Shown here piece by piece: positions 59,086-62,659 of a DNA stretch of 62,659 bases. How positions within the stretch are numbered: the first letter of the stretch is position 1; every line of letters starts with the position of its first letter. Location: positions 1-62,659 of the forward strand of contig NZ_RHNR01000008.1 of the NCBI RefSeq assembly GCF_003946025.1. The letters run 5' to 3'. This DNA comes from Lacticaseibacillus songhuajiangensis (GTDB lineage: Bacteria; Bacillota; Bacilli; Lactobacillales; Lactobacillaceae). The notes under the pieces are model-generated. The model saw only the letters and a program-made list of their open reading frames with translations, was not told the DNA's origin and did not search any database. The translations under genes were made by a program, and so were the position numbers.

Positions 59086-60270
59086 TTAGTATTCCCGCTT
59101 CCCCAGCTTGTACACCTGCTTGTCGGCTTGCGCGACCGCGCTGATGTCTTCAAGTGGGTTCTTGTCGAGGGCCAAGAAGTCGGCGAACTTGCCTTCTTCG
59201 AGGGTGGCGTAGTCCTTGTTGATGCCCATCAGTTCTGCGGAGTTGTAAGATGTGCGCATCGCTTCGAAAGGTGTGGCGCCTTGCTGCACCATCAGTTGCA
59301 GTTCAATTGGTGTCATTGAAAAGTCGTTGAATGGCGTGCCGGCGTCAGTCCCGAGGGCAATCTTCACACCGCGCTTCCAAGCCCGCATGATGTTGTGGTA
59401 GAGGTCATCGAGCGCATCGGCTGCCTTCTTGATTTCCCAGTCAGGGAGCTTGCCCTGGCCGTATTCGGGGATGGCCCAGTCGGCAACGAAGGTCGCGTCG
59501 AGGTAAGTATTTTGCTTAATCATCATGTCGGCTTCTTCATCAGTGACGTAGAAACCATGTTCGATGGAGTCCACGCCGGCCTTGATGGCGTTCATGATGC
59601 CAGGGTTGCCTTCAGCGTGGGCGGCAACGATGCGGCCGCGCTTGTGGGCTTCCTCAACGGCCACACGCATTTCGTCAGTGTTGAGCTGCGCGTCGTCCAT
59701 GAAGTCGTCAGGGGTCATGACACCACCGGTCGCCATGAGCTTGATATTCTTGGCACCTTTCTTCATGCCCCTGCGAACCTTCTTGCGCATCTCGTCGGGG
59801 GAGTCGACCTTGTGGCCGAAGTGCTTGGAGTCCCCGTGACCACCCGTCATGGAGAAGGCCATCCCGGATGGCATCATTTCGGGCGTGCCGGCCAAAATGC
59901 CCTTACGTTCCATTTGGACGAGGGTCAAATCGACGTCGTAAGAGGTCCCGCATTCGCGAATATATGTAACGCCTGACTTAAGCAAAGTATGTAAGTTATC
60001 GATTGAACGTACGGTTGCGCTAGTGGCATCATCCTTACCATCGAGGCTACCGCTACCGGGATTGGAAGTGATGTGGGTATGGGCGTTAATGAGGCCCGGC
60101 ATGACGTACTTGCCATCCAGATCAACCTGGTGGTCAGCAGCAGGCGCGTTGCCGGTACCCGTCGCGGTGATGCGACCGGTCGCGTCATCGACGGTAAACC
60201 ACGCGTTGGGGGTGATACTGTCCTCAGTACCGGCAAAGAAATTACAGTTGGAGAAAGTTGTTGTTGTCAT
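59086..60270 (-). CDS. Metal-dependent amidohydrolase (Xaa-Pro dipeptidase-like)
   Basis: 394 residues of the amidohydrolase superfamily. Metal ligands: His64-x-His66 in LINAHTHIT, Lys in IKLMATGG, His in VAAHAEG and SIEHG, Asp in LGTDAG. Such enzymes are annotated as imidazolonepropionase-like or prolidase-like; the substrate is not clear. A -35/-10 pair on the minus strand (TTGACC, 15 bases, TATAAT) lies upstream. Confidence 0.88.
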   Translation of the reverse strand: MTTTTFSNCNFFAGTEDSITPNAWFTVDDATGRITATGTGNAPAADHQVDLDGKYVMPGLINAHTHITSNPGSGSLDGKDDATSATVRSIDNLHTLLKSGVTYIRECGTSYDVDLTLVQMERKGILAGTPEMMPSGMAFSMTGGHGDSKHFGHKVDSPDEMRKKVRRGMKKGAKNIKLMATGGVMTPDDFMDDAQLNTDEMRVAVEEAHKRGRIVAAHAEGNPGIMNAIKAGVDSIEHGFYVTDEEADMMIKQNTYLDATFVADWAIPEYGQGKLPDWEIKKAADALDDLYHNIMRAWKRGVKIALGTDAGTPFNDFSMTPIELQLMVQQGATPFEAMRTSYNSAELMGINKDYATLEEGKFADFLALDKNPLEDISAVAQADKQVYKLGKREY

Positions 60271-60301
60271 AATTCCACCTCAATTTTTAGATTACAGCAA
60301 C

Positions 60302-60328
60302 ATTATAACTAAATGTGATGACGGTCAA
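60302..60328 (-). promoter_or_regulatory. Promoter of the amidohydrolase gene
   Basis: On the minus strand TTGACC, a 15-base spacer and TATAAT, then about 30 bases to the start codon with GAGGTGG before it. Confidence 0.55.
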
Positions 60329-60413
60329 GCCCCGCAATGTTAAAAGTCGGTTGCAAAATTAACAGGGCGAGTGAAACGTTGATATAGTCACAATATAGTG
60401 GCGAGATACCATG

Positions 60414-60442
60414 TTGACAAGCTTCTAAGTAAAGATTAATCT
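60414..60442 (+). promoter_or_regulatory. Promoter of the S9 peptidase gene
   Basis: Perfect -35 TTGACA (60414-60419), 17 bases, and a weak -10 TAATCT. The ribosome site AGGAGG follows at about 60460-60465. Confidence 0.4.
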
Positions 60443-60473
60443 AAGCGTATTCTAGTCCTAGGAGGAAATACAT

Positions 60474-62405
60474 ATGCAAGCAGTAAAAGCGCAGGATTTA
60501 TACGCCATCAAGACACTTAGCCAGCCCCAGGCGGCCGGCGACACGGTTTTCTTCAACGAAAATGAAATCGATGAGGCTTCGGGTGAATATCGTAGTGCCA
60601 TCTACGCCTATAACCGGCAGACGGGTGCCCGCCAGCGTTTTGGCACCGACGGTAAGCACGATGGGGCACCACGCCTCAGTCCCGACGCCCAGACCTTGGC
60701 GTTCACAGCGACAGACGCTGATGGGAAGAGCCAAATTTTCACCCAGTCCGTTGCAGGCGGCAGTGCCAGCCAGTTCACGAGCAGTGAGTTTGGCGTTGGC
60801 ACTTACGCTTGGGCAGCAGACGGGCAGGGCTTCTTCTATCAAGAGACACGCCATCCGCGCCGCAGTGACAAGTTGACCGGTGCACGCTATACCCGCGTTC
60901 AGTACCGGTTCAACGGCAAGGGTTACCTACCGGAAGATGAAGATTACTACCTGATGCGTCAGAGTGCGGCAACTCAGTCTGCCAGTGAGTTCTATCACCA
61001 GACTTATAAGTTCAGTTTTGACGCCACCGATTCCAGTGGCAAGTACTTGGCGCTGCACACTGAGGCGGACCCCCAGGACGACAACAACGCCGCCACGGAC
61101 AACTTCTTACTCGATGCGACGACTGGTGCGGCCACGCACGTGCAGACGGGCTTTGAACACGGTGAATTCGCAGCAGAGGCGTTTACGGCTGATGGCAGTA
61201 AGGCGCTCTTCACCGGCGAACCCAACACTGAAGCCACAGATCTGCGCACCTGCGTATTCGAATATGATTTTCAGGCGCAGACCTTCAGCACCGCGCAGAC
61301 GGATACTGACGTTGAAGTTGGCGGCATGGTGGTTGGTGATGCCCAGCAGAACCTGAGTGGTACGGCTGCAGCCTACCTCGGCGATGACTACTTGGTGGCC
61401 ACCGCGCAACGGGGGGCGGTTGAGCTCTACAAGAACGCCGACTTTGAACCATTCTTCACGGGTAAAATGCACGTGACTGATTTTGTCGCGCAGCCAGATG
61501 GCAGTGGTGTCTACGCCACCGTCAGCTCGCAGACGCAGGCCAGCCGCTTGGTGTACGTCGATGCGGCAAGCGGCAAGGCAACGGAGCTCTACAACCCGAA
61601 CACGGATTACGAGCAGCGTCACACCATCGTTGCGCCCGAAGAGTTCACTTTCCAGCGCGCCGGTGAGACCTTGCAGGGCTGGTATTTTGCGCCCGCAACC
61701 AAGGCCGACAAGCATGCCGCAGTCCTTTACGTACATGGTGGCCCGCACGCGGCATATGGTTACACCTTCTTCCACGAATTGCAGTACGAGGCTAGTCTCG
61801 GTTACGGCGTGATTACGCTCAACCCACGTGGTGGTGCGACCTACGGCAACGACTTCAAGAAGGCCGTCATTGGTGACTACGGTGGTGAAGACTTCCAGGA
61901 CCTGATGGCAGCGTGTGACGAAGCCCAGAAGCTCGACCCGACGATTGACCCTGCACGTCTGTACTGCGCCGGTGGTTCCTACGGTGGTTTCATGAGCAAC
62001 TGGGTTGAAACACACACCGACCGCTTCGCCGGGGTTGCGACCTGCCGTTCCATCAGCAACTGGACCAGTTTCTATGGCACTAGTGACATCGGCTTTAGCT
62101 TTGGCCCCCGCGAAATGGAAGCCAAAATGCAGGGGGATGTCAGCGACCAAGCAACGCTTTGGAAGTTCAGCCCACTGGCTTACGTTGATCGGGCGAAGAC
62201 ACCAATTCTCATTTTGCATGGCGAAGAGGACTACCGCTGCCCAATCGAGCAGGGCGAACAGTTCTTCACCAGTTTGAAGCTCCACGGTGTTGAGACTGAA
62301 TTCGTGCGCTTCCCGAAGAGCAACCACGAACTGTCACGTAGCGGGATTCCTGCGCTGCGGATTGAACGCATGGAAGCCATCACAGACTGGTTCGACAAGC
62401 ACTAA
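60474..62405 (+). CDS. S9-family prolyl oligopeptidase / acylaminoacyl peptidase
   Basis: 643 residues. The first 380 residues form a beta-propeller-like region, the last 260 an alpha/beta hydrolase with the nucleophile Ser in GGSYGGFMSNW, Asp in LHGEEDYRCP and His in SNHELSRSG. No signal peptide: a cytoplasmic peptidase for short or acylated peptides. ATG with AGGAGG upstream. Complete. Confidence 0.93.
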   Translation: MQAVKAQDLYAIKTLSQPQAAGDTVFFNENEIDEASGEYRSAIYAYNRQTGARQRFGTDGKHDGAPRLSPDAQTLAFTATDADGKSQIFTQSVAGGSASQFTSSEFGVGTYAWAADGQGFFYQETRHPRRSDKLTGARYTRVQYRFNGKGYLPEDEDYYLMRQSAATQSASEFYHQTYKFSFDATDSSGKYLALHTEADPQDDNNAATDNFLLDATTGAATHVQTGFEHGEFAAEAFTADGSKALFTGEPNTEATDLRTCVFEYDFQAQTFSTAQTDTDVEVGGMVVGDAQQNLSGTAAAYLGDDYLVATAQRGAVELYKNADFEPFFTGKMHVTDFVAQPDGSGVYATVSSQTQASRLVYVDAASGKATELYNPNTDYEQRHTIVAPEEFTFQRAGETLQGWYFAPATKADKHAAVLYVHGGPHAAYGYTFFHELQYEASLGYGVITLNPRGGATYGNDFKKAVIGDYGGEDFQDLMAACDEAQKLDPTIDPARLYCAGGSYGGFMSNWVETHTDRFAGVATCRSISNWTSFYGTSDIGFSFGPREMEAKMQGDVSDQATLWKFSPLAYVDRAKTPILILHGEEDYRCPIEQGEQFFTSLKLHGVETEFVRFPKSNHELSRSGIPALRIERMEAITDWFDKH

Positions 62406-62497
62406 TACTGTCCGTCGGCGTAAGTCGGGAAACTTTCATCCGCAAGGATGCTCGGTTTGAAAAATAGTGGTTAGACCGAAGGTCGGGACTGGGGCGG
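62406..62497. repeat. Intergenic repeat, inverted relative to 87-180
   Basis: Shares the blocks CTGTCCGTC, CATCCGCAAGGATG and AGTGGTTAGACCGAAGGTCGG with the start of the window. It follows the S9 peptidase stop within a few bases, as the other copy adjoins the exonuclease stop; both copies have the same orientation relative to the gene. Confidence 0.6.
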
Positions 62498-62603
62498 CTT
62501 GGTTACGTGCCCGCAGGTAGGTGGCGCAGGGTCGCTCACGCCGAGCAAGCTCGGCTACCGCTAAACTTTTTGCCGAAGCCCCTGGCAAAAACAGACTAAC
62601 CTT

Positions 62604-62648
62604 AGTAGCGAAGATTGATTCGACGGAATCTATCTTCGCTACTTTTTC
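62604..62648 (+). terminator. Hairpin terminator at the window end
   Basis: AGTAGCGAAGAT pairs with ATCTTCGCTACT around a 16-base loop with inner pairing, followed by TTTTTC. It is 200 bases past the peptidase gene and may serve it or a gene outside the window. Confidence 0.7.
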
Positions 62649-62659
62649 GTTTCGGCGTA

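Noticed and set aside
61107..62327. Long minus-strand open frame opposite the S9 peptidase
   Set aside because: The plus strand has a clear catalytic triad and family match; the antisense frame follows from GC-rich codon use.

Overview
The window is chromosome from a GC-rich member of the Lactobacillaceae carrying a complete SPP1/pac-like siphoprophage. Gram-positive style Shine-Dalgarno sites, frequent TTG/GTG starts, a potABCD polyamine operon, a choloylglycine (bile salt type) hydrolase, a mannose-family PTS and Lactobacillus-type prophage families (ArpU, DUF1351, DUF1642, YopX, GH25 lysin) support this. The species is not settled; a Lacticaseibacillus-like lineage would fit. Genus calls rest on protein recognition, not on a search.

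Left host flank (1-8869): two minus-strand nuclease genes (DEDD exonuclease, ExoA), murB, a CPA1 Na+/H+ antiporter with a large palindromic terminator, then potABCD.

Prophage (about 8849-49989, 41 kb): it sits in the last codons of potD. A 14-bp core is repeated at attL and attR, and the phage re-supplies the same C-terminal residues plus a terminator. Minus-strand lysogeny genes: integrase, small membrane protein, PD-(D/E)XK protein, ImmA and CI. The CI/Cro switch has a 15-bp operator array. Early genes follow: regulators, DUF1351, Erf annealase, DnaD-like replication protein with a candidate internal origin, RusA, SSB, then many small proteins up to the late activator ArpU. Between ArpU and the terminase lie a roughly 465-nt structured RNA candidate with two tRNA-like folds, a low-GC two-gene cassette and a likely late promoter region. 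The head module contains a MuF protein whose C-terminus looks like an Ntox50-type toxin, followed by two small genes, one a likely immunity gene. The major capsid and major tail genes both end in a C CCA AAA heptamer followed by a stem-loop, and their -1 frames encode almost the same peptide; this is strong internal evidence for twin programmed frameshifting. The tail hub protein carries four SLAP/SH3-like repeats of the type also seen in the endolysin. A low-GC DUF3800 gene and a small-RNA candidate sit next to attR.

Right host flank (49990-62659): choloylglycine hydrolase; an eight-gene operon (PTS IIC, IID, IIB, RpiR regulator, MurQ, AmiE-like hydrolase, dipeptide epimerase, class A beta-lactamase-like protein) that reads as muropeptide/MurNAc uptake and recycling; a MazG-like pyrophosphohydrolase; an amidohydrolase; and an S9 peptidase. 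The intergenic spaces hold a MITE-like element, long palindromes and dispersed repeats, with related copies at both ends of the window.
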